From an alpha proteobacterium U9-1i (GTDB lineage Bacteria > Pseudomonadota > Alphaproteobacteria > Caulobacterales > Aquidulcibacteraceae), in assembly GCA_000974665.1 (NCBI GenBank), contig BBSY01000002.1:620001-684000 (forward strand): 64,000 nt of DNA, in the 5' to 3' direction. The position numbers were made by a program, and so were the translations under genes. This document shows positions 8,113-16,064 of this stretch, piece after piece; position 1 is the stretch's first letter, and every line of letters starts with the position of its first letter. Under the pieces are notes generated by a model. That model was given only the letters and a program-made list of their open reading frames with translations, was not told where the DNA came from and did not search any database.

Positions 8113-9156
8113 CTAGAGCGGCAACCGCATCAGTGCCTGAAACGACTGCCCTGCGGTGCGAACCAGCGCGCCATTCGTATACTCCACCGCCTCGCAGCCG
8201 AATGGATTGCTCGACAGCGGATGCGTTGCGCTGGGATTGAGATAGAGCTTCAGCGACGGGGCAAACGACGAGGGCTTCCAGCGCTGGCAGGCCAGCACCG
8301 CGCTTACGTTGGCGCGCGGGCTCCGGATGAAGAAGCCGCGTTGTTCGCCCGAGCCTTCCCGGAAGAGAGCCTCCTCCACCTCTTCGTCGTGGGCGTAACT
8401 CTTGGCGCTGCAGATAGCGATAATGTAGGGCGCGCCGGCGTCGGCATATTTCCTATTCTTACGCTCCAACCCGCGGCGCAGCTCTTCGGAGGTGGCAAAA
8501 TCGTTTGGCGCGCCGTCCATCATGCCGACGCCGCCTTTGCTGCCGGGTTTGCGATAGGGGATGACCTGAAGCACGAGGTCGTCGCCATCTTTGATGGCGA
8601 ACGCATGGTGTTTGTTCTCAAGCGCCTTCGTGGAGAGGGCGGCGATGTCGAGCGTCATCATCTGCTGGCGTAGATCTCGCTGCAGCAATTTCACTGGCAG
8701 CGAGCGTCCGGGCGTCTTTCGAAGACGCACATAATAGAGCAGGCTCGGAATCTGGACTGCATCAATGGCGTCGCAGAGGATATCGTAGAGTTTGAGATTG
8801 CCCGGTTTGAGCATGCGACATTCCACAAAGGCGTGCGCATTGTCGCCAAGCTCGATGCGCTGATCGGGCAAGCCAGCTCCCAGTGGGGCGTCCGCTTGGG
8901 GGCCCAAACCGCGCCGCCGCGCCAATTCGTGCAACAAGAGTTCGAACACGGCGCCCAGATGGGCCGTGTTGTCCAATGAACGCAGGCGCTGCCGCAGCGC
9001 CGGCTTGTCGCCGCCATAACTGACGAATGCGCTCTCTATCAGCGCGCGCATTTGCGCGGCCTCCGGAATCGCGGTGGCGTTCAGAAAGGCAAATTCGCTG
9101 CGGTCGCTGGACGGGCCTTCGAGGCTTGTGCGTTCGATCTCGTCGAAAACCTTCAT
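8113..9156 (-). CDS. Protein of unknown function, possibly nuclease-like
   Basis: A 347-aa protein, the last gene of a minus-strand operon. Residues about 30-125 contain AHLGAVFELLLHELARRRGLG, then a segment ending HAFVECRML. That order (helix with a conserved Glu, then a beta strand with an acidic residue) is seen in PD-(D/E)XK-like families, but the K of an ExK signature is not evident, so the idea is tentative. A later part (KNRKYADAGAPYIIAICS) looks like a core beta strand and helix. It starts 9 bp after the preceding stop and converges on the HEPN gene that ends at 8081. Confidence 0.55.
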   Translation of the reverse strand: MKVFDEIERTSLEGPSSDRSEFAFLNATAIPEAAQMRALIESAFVSYGGDKPALRQRLRSLDNTAHLGAVFELLLHELARRRGLGPQADAPLGAGLPDQRIELGDNAHAFVECRMLKPGNLKLYDILCDAIDAVQIPSLLYYVRLRKTPGRSLPVKLLQRDLRQQMMTLDIAALSTKALENKHHAFAIKDGDDLVLQVIPYRKPGSKGGVGMMDGAPNDFATSEELRRGLERKNRKYADAGAPYIIAICSAKSYAHDEEVEEALFREGSGEQRGFFIRSPRANVSAVLACQRWKPSSFAPSLKLYLNPSATHPLSSNPFGCEAVEYTNGALVRTAGQSFQALMRLPL

Positions 9157-9165
9157 CGCGAATGT

Positions 9166-9900
9166 TCAGTGCGGGACGATGCGGCCGCCCGCGACCAGCA
9201 CGTCGCGGCAACGAACGCAAAGCAGCGTCAAATCCGAGCTACGCTCGCGGCCGACGCACTCCAGGCTCTTGTGGAAGACATCAAGACCCTCGCGCGCCTT
9301 GCAAATCTCACATTCGTGGTGGCCGCGCCGGTACATCCAATCGAGGTGCTCAAAGTGCATGGCGCGCCGGCGGCGCCAATCCTCGGTGCCGAGATACTCG
9401 GCATAGGGCAGCGTACGCATTTTGGCGCCGTGGATCTCCGCCGACTTTTCCTGCCGCTCCCGCTCGTCGCGGCGCTCACGCATGGTGGCGTCATAACAAG
9501 TCTCGCAAACAGCGCGGTAGCCTTCGGCAAATTGCGCGACGCCGTCGCGATGGCGCTCTAGGACCTGGCGCATCTGCGTGCGGCTGGTGATCGGCAAACG
9601 CTCGCCGCACCGATCGCAATTGATCGAGGTGACGACTGGCCCTGCGAGTTCGCGAAATTTATGTTGCGCCCGCGTGTCCTTCAGCACCGCCCAGGTCAAA
9701 TCGTCGGTGCGCACGTCGGGCATGTACCAATAGGCGTAGACAGCGGCGGCCAGACGCCGGGGGCCATCGGCGATGTTGTCGAGTTTCCTCGTTTCTTCCC
9801 GCAACGCGGCCTTCAATTGCGCGATCTGCGCTTCGTGGTCGCTGATCTTGTCGAGAATAGCGTCGAGCGCGTCGAGACCGGGTTCATTAGGACGTTCCAT
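9166..9900 (-). CDS. Degenerate HNH-like zinc protein
   Basis: A 244-aa protein. Residues 1-60 include a probable coiled coil (ILDKISDHEAQIAQLKAALR). Two Cys pairs, CDRCGE and CETCYD, form a zinc ribbon in the middle. The C-terminal third (YAEYLGTEDWRRRRAMHFEH, then CEICKAREGLDVFHKSL and LLCVRCRDV) follows the layout of HNH endonucleases that start with Y-x-EYL-x-T-x-xW. In active relatives the motif reads VHH and ends CxxCH; here these positions are FHK and CVRCRD, so catalysis may be lost while zinc binding is kept. It is the middle gene of three, 12 bp after the DUF4145 gene. Confidence 0.65.
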   Translation of the reverse strand: MERPNEPGLDALDAILDKISDHEAQIAQLKAALREETRKLDNIADGPRRLAAAVYAYWYMPDVRTDDLTWAVLKDTRAQHKFRELAGPVVTSINCDRCGERLPITSRTQMRQVLERHRDGVAQFAEGYRAVCETCYDATMRERRDERERQEKSAEIHGAKMRTLPYAEYLGTEDWRRRRAMHFEHLDWMYRRGHHECEICKAREGLDVFHKSLECVGRERSSDLTLLCVRCRDVLVAGGRIVPH

Positions 9901-9912
9901 GTTGGCCCCGAA

Positions 9913-10662
9913 CTAGCTGCCTGTCGTGCCGTCGCGCTTGGCGATGCCAGCAAGTGCTGCCGCGGGAAGGTCTTTATACATTCCGGCGATTTTCTTCGGC
10001 TGCGTGATCATCGCGTCGGCGATGAAGTTCACGAGCTCAAACAAGACCGACGCGGTCGCCGCGTCGTCCTTAAGATCGAGCTGGCCGGGATGGACCGCGT
10101 TGTTGCCGACCACACGCACGATATCGAGCGCCTGCTGGATGTCAGCACGGAGCCCGCGCTTGTTCATGCGCCCAATCGCATCATTGAGATCGCGGGCGTC
10201 CGGCTCGACGACTTGGCAGAGACGCTGGATCGCCAGACGCAGCAGAGCGGCCGCACCCCGCGGCGAGGCCTGGAAGATGCTGTCCGCCTCATTGAAGTCA
10301 CGCAGCGCCTCGCTCGGCAGATCAGGGTTGGCGTGGTGGGTCTTTTCGACCGGCGGCCACGCCGGCAAACGCCGCACCCACACGCTCAGTTGCTGACAAC
10401 TGAAGCACCGCGACAGCGCAACACTGCCGACATACGACAGCCCTTCGCCGCTGATCTGCCGCACCGCCGGGGCGGGAAAGATTCCAGGCGGATAGTCGCC
10501 GTCGTCGCTTTCGAACCGCTCGAACGTTTCGGGTTCAAGCCTGTGCTCATCGGCCTGCGCGCGCTTGGCCGCCCGGAGGCCGAACCATTCTTGCTGCGCG
10601 AGCGCCCCGCATTGCAGACAAGAGAAGCTTGCTTCGCCAAAGCGCGCCGGCACGTTCTTCAT
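9913..10662 (-). CDS. DUF4145 domain protein
   Basis: A 249-aa protein. A zinc-ribbon-like part (CLQCGA near residue 15, CFSCQQ near residue 86) is followed by the DUF4145 signature: SPRGAAALLRLAIQRLCQ, LNDAIGRMNKRGL and ALDIVRVVGNNAVHPGQLD. DUF4145 is related to HEPN-type helical domains and often accompanies restriction or defence genes. RVVGNNAVH provides the usual Arg and His of this family. It is the first gene of a three-gene minus-strand operon, and AAGG lies just before its ATG. Its precise role is unknown. Confidence 0.8.
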   Translation of the reverse strand: MKNVPARFGEASFSCLQCGALAQQEWFGLRAAKRAQADEHRLEPETFERFESDDGDYPPGIFPAPAVRQISGEGLSYVGSVALSRCFSCQQLSVWVRRLPAWPPVEKTHHANPDLPSEALRDFNEADSIFQASPRGAAALLRLAIQRLCQVVEPDARDLNDAIGRMNKRGLRADIQQALDIVRVVGNNAVHPGQLDLKDDAATASVLFELVNFIADAMITQPKKIAGMYKDLPAAALAGIAKRDGTTGS

Positions 10663-11273
10663 CGGACCTTGCTTTCAAGCAGAGTGAATTGGTTTTGCCC
10701 CCGTGAACTCACGGCCGAGCCCTCAGATCATATCATGAACTGTGATTCGGGCCGCGCGTGGCGAGCACGGGTACGGGCACTCTGATCGCAAGACGCTGCC
10801 CGTCCGAAGCGGCCCGCCGTCGCCTAGATAGAAGCCGAGGCCGCACGCGGCCACGAAGGACGATAGAGCGGCCTCTTCCAGACACGGCCACATTCGTGGC
10901 GCGACGTTTGCGGGCTTTCCCACCCACCCACCCGCGCTGCGCGCTTGCATGCGCAGCGTAAGCTGCGGCAGGCGCTGCCTACGCTCCTAGTGCGGGTGCT
11001 TCTGCATGCTGGTTTGGGCGACCGCCGGCTGACGCCGGCGCCAGGCTTTCGTGCTCCGCACCGAGCCCGCATGCGCGGTCTCGGCCATTCGGCTTCGATC
11101 CTTGTCGCAAGACCCGCCCGCCCACCCCGAGGAATAGATGTGCGTCTCGTCGAGGCGGCGCCCTTCGCTGAATAGGGTGCGGCAAGTTGCGGCAAAAACG
11201 CCAATGCAGCGTGGCGCGCAGCACGCAGGGCGAAGCGAGGTGACACCTACGCGGAGGTCGTCAGCATCGCCAC
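10663..11273. other. 611-bp intergenic region before the mobilisation genes
   Basis: No convincing gene is visible. Short overlapping frames on both strands are Arg/Pro/Ala-rich, as expected from GC-rich noncoding DNA. It should carry the promoter of the minus-strand DUF4145 operon at its left end and that of the S26 peptidase at its right end. It includes the 20-bp sequence at 11177-11196 that recurs near the second relaxase, so it is a candidate transfer-origin region. Confidence 0.5.
11177..11196 (+). repeat. 20-bp sequence shared with element 2 (candidate oriT or regulator site)
   Basis: GTGCGGCAAGTTGCGGCAAA contains two TGCGGCAA units spaced 10 bp. Its perfect reverse complement lies at 27215-27234, just upstream of the minus-strand relaxase of element 2. 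Relative to the relaxase reading direction both copies face the same way. Single TGCGGCAA units also occur at 11950-11957, 11970-11977 and 13851-13858 around the element 1 relaxase. Confidence 0.6.
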
Positions 11274-11768
11274 ATGGCGAGCACAGGAACGCGTCGATTG
11301 GCGCTTGCATGCGGCATGGGCGCCATTTGCGCCTTAGTCATTGCTTCCGTCAGCAATGCCGAATTGGTCGTGTACAATCACAGCCCCTCGATCCCAGAAG
11401 GCTTCTATCTGCGGACTTCGGAGGAGGTGAGAGAAGGCTCTATCGTCACTGTCCGCGCGAGGGACGTGGCCCCTCAGGCGGCGCGAGAGCGGCGCTACGA
11501 CAGGCAAGGCGACCGCTTCATCAAGCGCGTCGCTGCACGCGGCGGACAGCGTGTCTGCAGTGATGGCGCAACGTTGAGGGTCAACGGACGTGTTGCAGCT
11601 ATTGTCTACCGGGATCGGGCGCGGACAGCGCCGCCTGGCTGGGTTGGCTGCCGCACTTTGCGTCCAGGCGAAGTTCTCCTGTTAGGCGACAGCGCAGATA
11701 GCTTCGACGGGCGTTATTGGGGACCGGTTAGCACGCATCTAATCGAAGGCGTGTGGCGTCCATTCTGA
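11274..11768 (+). CDS. traF: S26-family signal peptidase, TraF-like
   Basis: A 164-aa protein with an N-terminal membrane anchor (LALACGMGAICALVIASVS). The segment NHSPSIPEGFYLR carries the catalytic Ser of S26 peptidases, DRFIKRVAARGG the catalytic Lys, and the end (LLLGDSADSFDGRYWGPV) is the conserved box E. TraF-like members mature conjugative pilin or pilin-like proteins at the inner membrane. In alphaproteobacterial elements such a gene commonly precedes a DUF3363-type relaxase, as here. ATG 11313 is an alternative start. Confidence 0.88.
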   Translation: MASTGTRRLALACGMGAICALVIASVSNAELVVYNHSPSIPEGFYLRTSEEVREGSIVTVRARDVAPQAARERRYDRQGDRFIKRVAARGGQRVCSDGATLRVNGRVAAIVYRDRARTAPPGWVGCRTLRPGEVLLLGDSADSFDGRYWGPVSTHLIEGVWRPF

Positions 11769-12021
11769 CATTTTTCAAACGTAGGGAATCGTGGCGCCAT
11801 GCGCGGCAACAGTTTTGCGCGTGGTGACTTGCGCGTTGGTTTGAGCACAGTTGGAAGGCGAAGGGCGGATTTCGAAAGTGATGCGGTGGAGAGCAAGATA
11901 GAGAGCGCCGCAGGTTTTCTTCTGAAGCTTGCAAATGCTGGAGATTTCTTGCGGCAAGCGCGAGTGTGATGCGGCAAAATCCGCCGCAACGGCGTGATTT
12001 CAAGCGTGAGCGCCGCCGCAT

Positions 12022-13791
12022 ATGCCCAGCGCCAGCATTTCGGAGTCGTTGCGACACTCAGCGCTGCTGAAGCCGTTCGATCGGCCGCACACGCTCGCGG
12101 GCAATCGCGGCATGCAGGTCGAGCGCGGTGAAGACCTGCTCAAGGGCCGGATCGAGAAGGGGCGGAGGGCGCCAGCGGCGCGCTCCGGATCGCTCGGCGC
12201 GCAGCTCTCGAAGTTGCTTGCGGAGCGAAAAGGCAGCGGGCCCAGCTCGCGCCGAGGCAAGTTCAAAACCGGCTATGCCGCAGATCCGCGTCAGCGTGCT
12301 GTGGTGACCGTGTTTCCGCAAAGCCATCGCGGCGACGCGGCTGGCAAATTGGTGGCGCATGGCAAGTATCTGGAGCGGGACGGGGCGGGGCCAGATGGCG
12401 AGAAGGGTCAGCTCTATGACCGTGACCATGATGGGATTGAAGCGTCGGCGCGGCTGACCGATTGGGCCGAGAACGACCCACGCCATTTCCGGCTGATGCT
12501 CGCCCCTGAAAGCGGCGTCCGCATCCAGGACCTCAAGGACTTCACCCGTGCGACCATGGCGCGGATGGAGCGCGACATCGGTCACAAACTCGATTGGATG
12601 GCGGTCGATCACCACAACACCGACAACCCGCATGTCCACGTCATCTTGCGCGGGCGCAGCCGCGATGGCGTCGAGTTCACGCTGGCGCGCGACTATATTC
12701 GCCACGGCCTGCGCAACAGCGCCCGCGACATCGCCACAGAGGTGCTGGGCAATCGCGGCCGGGACGATGAGCGCTTGGCGCTGGAGCGGGAAACGCGCGC
12801 GGAAAAGAAGACCCGCCTCGACCAATTGCTGGAGGCGGAGCTGAAGCCCGATAAGCCGATCCGCATTCAAGCCATTGGGCGTCGGTTCGAGCCGATGTTG
12901 AGAGCCGCGCTCCGCAACCGGGTCCGCGAGCTCGCGAAGATGGGCCTGGCGCGCGAAGAGAAGCGTGACCGGTTTCGGTTCGAGCCGGACTGGACGGCGC
13001 GACTGGAAGGGATCGGCGTCGGCATCGATCTGCGCCGCCGGCTCGGGCGCGAACTAGCGCCAGGGCAGGGGCGGCTCAAACTTTACGACCGCGAGATGGG
13101 GCGCATCGCTGGCGAGGTGCTGGAAGCGGGACGCCGGGGCGAGAAGGGCAAGGGCTACGTCATCGTGCGCGACAAGTTTAAGCGCCCGGTGCTGGCCAAT
13201 GTTCGCCATCGCGACGTCGACGGCCTGGAGCCCGGCGCTATCGTCGCCATCGAGCCGAAAACGCACGAGGGACCCGGCACCCGGGTCCGGCTTGATCGGC
13301 TCTCGGAAACTCCGATCAAATCGCAGATCGATGCACCTGCCGAGACTGAACTCGACCGCGAGATCGTCCGTACGCTCGCCGGCGCGCCGAACCGGCTGCC
13401 GAACACGCGCGAGGTCCGCAATGCCGTTAGCGAGCGGGTGGCATGGCACCAGCGCGAAGGCAACGGCCAGCGCGATCTGACCGGGCGCTTCGAGTTTGAA
13501 CCCGGCGCACTGGATCGGCTCAAATCAGCGGAGTTCTCGCGCGCCGAGGACAAGCTGGTGAAGGCGACCGGCAAGCGCGCCATTGACGTCGCCGATGGGC
13601 TGGAGCGCGAATGGCGCGTTCGCGGCTTCATTCAATTGCAGCAAGGACGCTTCGCCGCGCTCGAACGAAATGATTCCGTGGCGCTGTTGCGGCTCTCGCG
13701 CGGCGTCTCGTTGAAGCAAGGCAAGGCCTATTCGATGTCGGTTGCGAACGGAAAAGTGAAGGCAACGCCGTCGCTCGGCTTGGAGCGCTGA
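12022..13791 (+). CDS. Relaxase/mobilisation nuclease, DUF3363 type (VirD2-like)
   Basis: A 589-aa protein. The HUH-type metal motif is in DHHNTDNPHVHVILRG (residues about 194-209); an upstream segment (HFRLMLAPESG, then DLKDFTRATMARMERDIG) is typical of VirD2/RlxS-like relaxases, with the nicking Tyr expected in the N-terminal third (candidates in VAHGKYLERD). The C-terminal half matches DUF3363. Such proteins nick oriT and lead the strand into the recipient. The first 30 residues may be untranslated, with Met 31 (12112) as an alternative start. A paralogue lies at 25157-27151. Confidence 0.9.
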   Translation: MPSASISESLRHSALLKPFDRPHTLAGNRGMQVERGEDLLKGRIEKGRRAPAARSGSLGAQLSKLLAERKGSGPSSRRGKFKTGYAADPRQRAVVTVFPQSHRGDAAGKLVAHGKYLERDGAGPDGEKGQLYDRDHDGIEASARLTDWAENDPRHFRLMLAPESGVRIQDLKDFTRATMARMERDIGHKLDWMAVDHHNTDNPHVHVILRGRSRDGVEFTLARDYIRHGLRNSARDIATEVLGNRGRDDERLALERETRAEKKTRLDQLLEAELKPDKPIRIQAIGRRFEPMLRAALRNRVRELAKMGLAREEKRDRFRFEPDWTARLEGIGVGIDLRRRLGRELAPGQGRLKLYDREMGRIAGEVLEAGRRGEKGKGYVIVRDKFKRPVLANVRHRDVDGLEPGAIVAIEPKTHEGPGTRVRLDRLSETPIKSQIDAPAETELDREIVRTLAGAPNRLPNTREVRNAVSERVAWHQREGNGQRDLTGRFEFEPGALDRLKSAEFSRAEDKLVKATGKRAIDVADGLEREWRVRGFIQLQQGRFAALERNDSVALLRLSRGVSLKQGKAYSMSVANGKVKATPSLGLER

Positions 13792-14043
13792 TCGGGGCAC
13801 TCTCGCGTCTGGCGAATTGCGGCGAGATGGCCGTGCAACGCTAGGAAACATGCGGCAACGCGCAGTCGGCAACACCGTCCAACACGCGACGCAGTGAGGA
13901 GATGCGCGGAGTCTCGATCGGCGAACTTGCTCGGCAAGGATGCGTTCGTTGCTGCGCTTTTGCTTTGCTCCTCACGCGCTCGAACGCTTCATCGCGCTGT
14001 GTTTCTGAAACAGAATGATCGTCATCAGCGCGAGGAATGTGCG

Positions 14044-14253
14044 ATGGCCAGTGAAATTCTGTTGACGGTCGAGGAAGCGGCAGCGCGGCTCAAGATCTCC
14101 AAGCACACGCTCAATCGCTGGCGCGTAACCGGCGAAGGTCCTCCGTTCGTGAAGTACGGGCCGCGCCTTGTGCGCTACAGCGAAGACACGCTGGACGCGT
14201 GGGCCGCTGCGCGTCGCTACGGCTCCACCAGCGAATACGGGCGCGTTGGGTGA
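14044..14253 (+). CDS. Excisionase-like HTH (MerR-like/AlpA-like) protein
   Basis: A 69-aa protein starting at ATG 14044, with GAGGAA 6 bp upstream; this beats the in-frame upstream start at 13894, which adds an unrelated arginine-rich stretch. The sequence LLTVEEAAARLKISKHTLNRW is the winged HTH of excisionase-family (helix-turn-helix domain 17) proteins, ending in a beta hairpin (YGPRLVRYSEDTLDAW). It sits 30 bp from the 3' end of the convergent integrase gene, which fits a recombination directionality factor. Confidence 0.85.
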   Translation: MASEILLTVEEAAARLKISKHTLNRWRVTGEGPPFVKYGPRLVRYSEDTLDAWAAARRYGSTSEYGRVG

Positions 14254-14282
14254 CGGTCGTTTTTGACCATCTGCGCGTGATC

Positions 14283-15569
14283 TCAGGCCGCGTTGGCGCT
14301 TGGAGCTGTAGCGTCTTCTGTCTGCGGCTCCGCCTGTTTCGCGCCGGTGTAGATGGCGCCGACGTGGTCGAACGCAGCGCGCGTGGCTTCGTCCTTGAGG
14401 TGCGCATAGCGCGCGGTCACTTCCGGTCGCGAGTGGCCTAGCGCCTTTTGCACGAAGGCGAGGCTGTGTCCGTCTTTTATCAAGAGCGACGCGAACGTGT
14501 GCCGCAAATCATGGATGCGCAGATTTTCGAATTTCGTGCGCTTCAGCACCGCCCGCCACGCATGTCGCGGCGTCTCCATCGGGCCGTGGTAGGGCGCGGG
14601 CTTCGGAAACACCCAGTCGGTCTTGTTGGCCCGGCGCTTCAAAATCTCGACGGTGGCCGCATTAAGATTGATGACTTTGCGTCGCCCGCCCTGGCCCGTC
14701 TTATGACGCTCAGGCGCCAGCACGACGGCAGGGCGCGAGAAGTCCACCTCCGACCAAGCCAAGTCGCGCATTTCGGCCAGCCGCGAGCCGGTCAGGGCGA
14801 TGATGCGGAAGAGGTCGGCATGGTCGGGCCGGATTTCGGCGAGCGTTTCCATGTCGTCCAATGTCGTAAAAAGGTGGACGGCTTCCTCGTCGGTGAGGAA
14901 GCGCTCGCGCATCACATCGGCTGGTTTGGACACCCGCGCGGCCGGGTTGTCCTTGATGAGCTCGCGTTTGATCGCCCAGTTGAGCATTGCCGAAAGGGTG
15001 CGCGTGGCGCGTCCGACCACCTTGGGCCCGCCGCGGGTGCAGGAGAGCTTGCGGAAGCCGAGCTTCCTAACCTTTGCGGTCTTGAAGGCGGCGACGTCGC
15101 GCTGCCAGCGCTGGATGTCAGGTGTGGTGAGCGCGTTGATCGGCGTCGCCCCGAGGATAGGGTGGACGTGCAGCAACAGGTCTCGCTTGTCGCACTCCCA
15201 GGAACTCTCGCGCTTGTTCGGTTTATCGATCCGGCCTTCGGTCAAATAGAGCTGGATCAGTTCCGCTACCGTCGAGGCGTTTCGGTGGACCACCTTTTCA
15301 TGCTGGGGGTCGCCGCCGCCGCTGGCGTTGTGCTTGGCGTCCTCGGCGGCCTTGCGGGCCTTCTCGGCGGTGAAGGGGCCGTAGTCGCCGATCACCAAGA
15401 GGCGCTGGCGCCGGCCGGCGCGGTACTTGAGTTCGAAGGTCTTGCGCCCGCTCGGGCGGATACGCAGACGGAAGCCTTTTACGTCGCTGTCCCAGATGCA
15501 GTATGCTTTGTCCTGGTTCGGTTCGGCGGCGTCGATGACGCGTTTGGTGAGACGTTGAGCAGCCTGCAT
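14283..15569 (-). CDS. int: Tyrosine site-specific integrase of element 1
   Basis: A 428-aa protein. Residues 1-90 are an arm-binding domain of the DUF4102/P4-integrase type (KAYCIWDSDVKGFRLRIRPS). The catalytic domain shows the first Arg in LTGSRLAEMRDLAW, HDLRHTFASLLI (His-x-x-Arg), the late His in LGHSRPEVTARYAHL and the nucleophile Tyr in the same segment. It starts about 170 bp from the tRNA-Gly att repeat, with paired TGGTCACCAC motifs between, so it should act at that site. It resembles the second integrase (shared GRIDKP..R.SSW segment) but is clearly a different protein. Confidence 0.95.
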   Translation of the reverse strand: MQAAQRLTKRVIDAAEPNQDKAYCIWDSDVKGFRLRIRPSGRKTFELKYRAGRRQRLLVIGDYGPFTAEKARKAAEDAKHNASGGGDPQHEKVVHRNASTVAELIQLYLTEGRIDKPNKRESSWECDKRDLLLHVHPILGATPINALTTPDIQRWQRDVAAFKTAKVRKLGFRKLSCTRGGPKVVGRATRTLSAMLNWAIKRELIKDNPAARVSKPADVMRERFLTDEEAVHLFTTLDDMETLAEIRPDHADLFRIIALTGSRLAEMRDLAWSEVDFSRPAVVLAPERHKTGQGGRRKVINLNAATVEILKRRANKTDWVFPKPAPYHGPMETPRHAWRAVLKRTKFENLRIHDLRHTFASLLIKDGHSLAFVQKALGHSRPEVTARYAHLKDEATRAAFDHVGAIYTGAKQAEPQTEDATAPSANAA

Positions 15570-15590
15570 GCGTGTCGTTGGTCCGAATTT

Positions 15591-15611
15591 TGGTCACCAC
15601 ATGGTCACCAC
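15591..15611. repeat. Candidate integrase arm-binding sites, element 1
   Basis: TGGTCACCAC occurs at 15591-15600 and 15602-15611, an 11-bp repeat period, between the integrase start and its att core. The same spacing is used by the TTGCTACCA pairs of element 2, and both end in CCAC. This fits paired arm sites for the N-terminal domain of the integrase. Confidence 0.55.
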
Positions 15612-15741
15612 GCGGTGGGAAATTCCCACTCAGTCGCGACCACCAATGACAATCGAGGACGCATCATAACGCTTGCAAAATCAACGCGTAATCTCACTCC
15701 TGACAAGTCGTGCTATGTTGCGAAAAGCGGCTCAGTTCGAG

Positions 15742-15786
15742 TTGCCAAGGTTGGGGTCGTGAGTTCGAATCTCATCGCCCGCTCCA
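15742..15786 (+). repeat. Attachment site: 3' part of tRNA-Gly(GCC), copy 1
   Basis: These 45 bp start at the anticodon loop (TTGCCAA, anticodon GCC) and continue through the GGTTG anticodon stem, variable loop, T-arm (GTGAG-TTCGAAT-CTCAT), acceptor strand CGCCCGC, discriminator T and CCA. They are identical to 53052-53096. The preceding bases do not form a tRNA 5' half, so this is not a functional tRNA but the att junction between the two elements. The break in the anticodon loop fits crossover there. Confidence 0.92.
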
Positions 15787-15805
15787 GTTTTCATTGAGTT
15801 TTTCT

Positions 15806-15864
15806 TGGTAGCAAGCCGCCTGCGGGGGCGGCCCTCAACAGGCTTGCTACCATTTTGCTACCAC
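15806..15864. repeat. Left-end arm-type sites of element 2
   Basis: TTGCTACCA occurs at 15844-15852 and 15855-15863, an 11-bp period. An inverted copy, TGGTAGCAAGCC at 15806-15817, pairs perfectly with GGCTTGCTACCA at 15841-15852 across 23 nt. The direct pair matches the right-end pair at 52889-52909 with one mismatch in 21 bp. These are likely integrase arm sites; the inverted pair could also form a hairpin. Confidence 0.65.
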
Positions 15865-16052
15865 TTGTTGCGTCGCGATCGAGCTAGATCGTTTCTGTGA
15901 GCATCTTTGAGCACACGCGCCCTCGCCGAAAGGCGGAAACAAATGCGCAGGGCACGGCTTTGACGGGGTCGTGTGCTGTGCAGCGACCGCGCTCACGCAC
16001 CAAATCCTAAGAGCCCGACGTCGACCATGCGGACGAAGTGAGCGGTCGCGAC

Positions 16053-16058
16053 TAATAT
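16053..16058 (+). promoter_or_regulatory. Possible -10 box of a leaderless defence transcript
   Basis: TAATAT lies 7 bp before the GTG start at 16065, about the distance from a -10 box to a transcription start. No Shine-Dalgarno precedes the GTG and no clear -35 box is seen. The transcript may be leaderless; this is inference from spacing only. Confidence 0.3.
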
Positions 16059-16064
16059 ACCGGT

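Larger units (their letters stand above)
1..15786. mobile_element. Element 1: right part of a tRNA-Gly-integrated mobile element
   Basis: The segment holds an SSB-like gene, a toxin-antitoxin pair, a defence-like block, an S26/TraF-like peptidase, a DUF3363-type relaxase, an excisionase-like HTH gene and a tyrosine integrase, and ends in a 45-bp tRNA-Gly 3' fragment. The left end is not in the window, so total size and any type IV secretion genes are unknown. The right boundary rests on the repeat being shared exactly with 53052-53096. Whether the element is a full ICE or only mobilisable cannot be decided from what is visible. Confidence 0.8.

Noticed and set aside
10824-11246. 140-codon minus-strand frame in the intergenic region before the S26 peptidase
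   Set aside because: Arg/Pro/Ser-rich, no start with Shine-Dalgarno, and overlapping frames exist on the plus strand as well.
15742-15786. Functional tRNA-Gly gene
   Set aside because: Only the 3' part is present at both repeat copies; no D-arm or 5' acceptor strand is found upstream.
14448-15797. 449-codon frame antisense to integrase 1, reaching the att site
   Set aside because: The integrase on the other strand has all catalytic motifs; the antisense frame has none.
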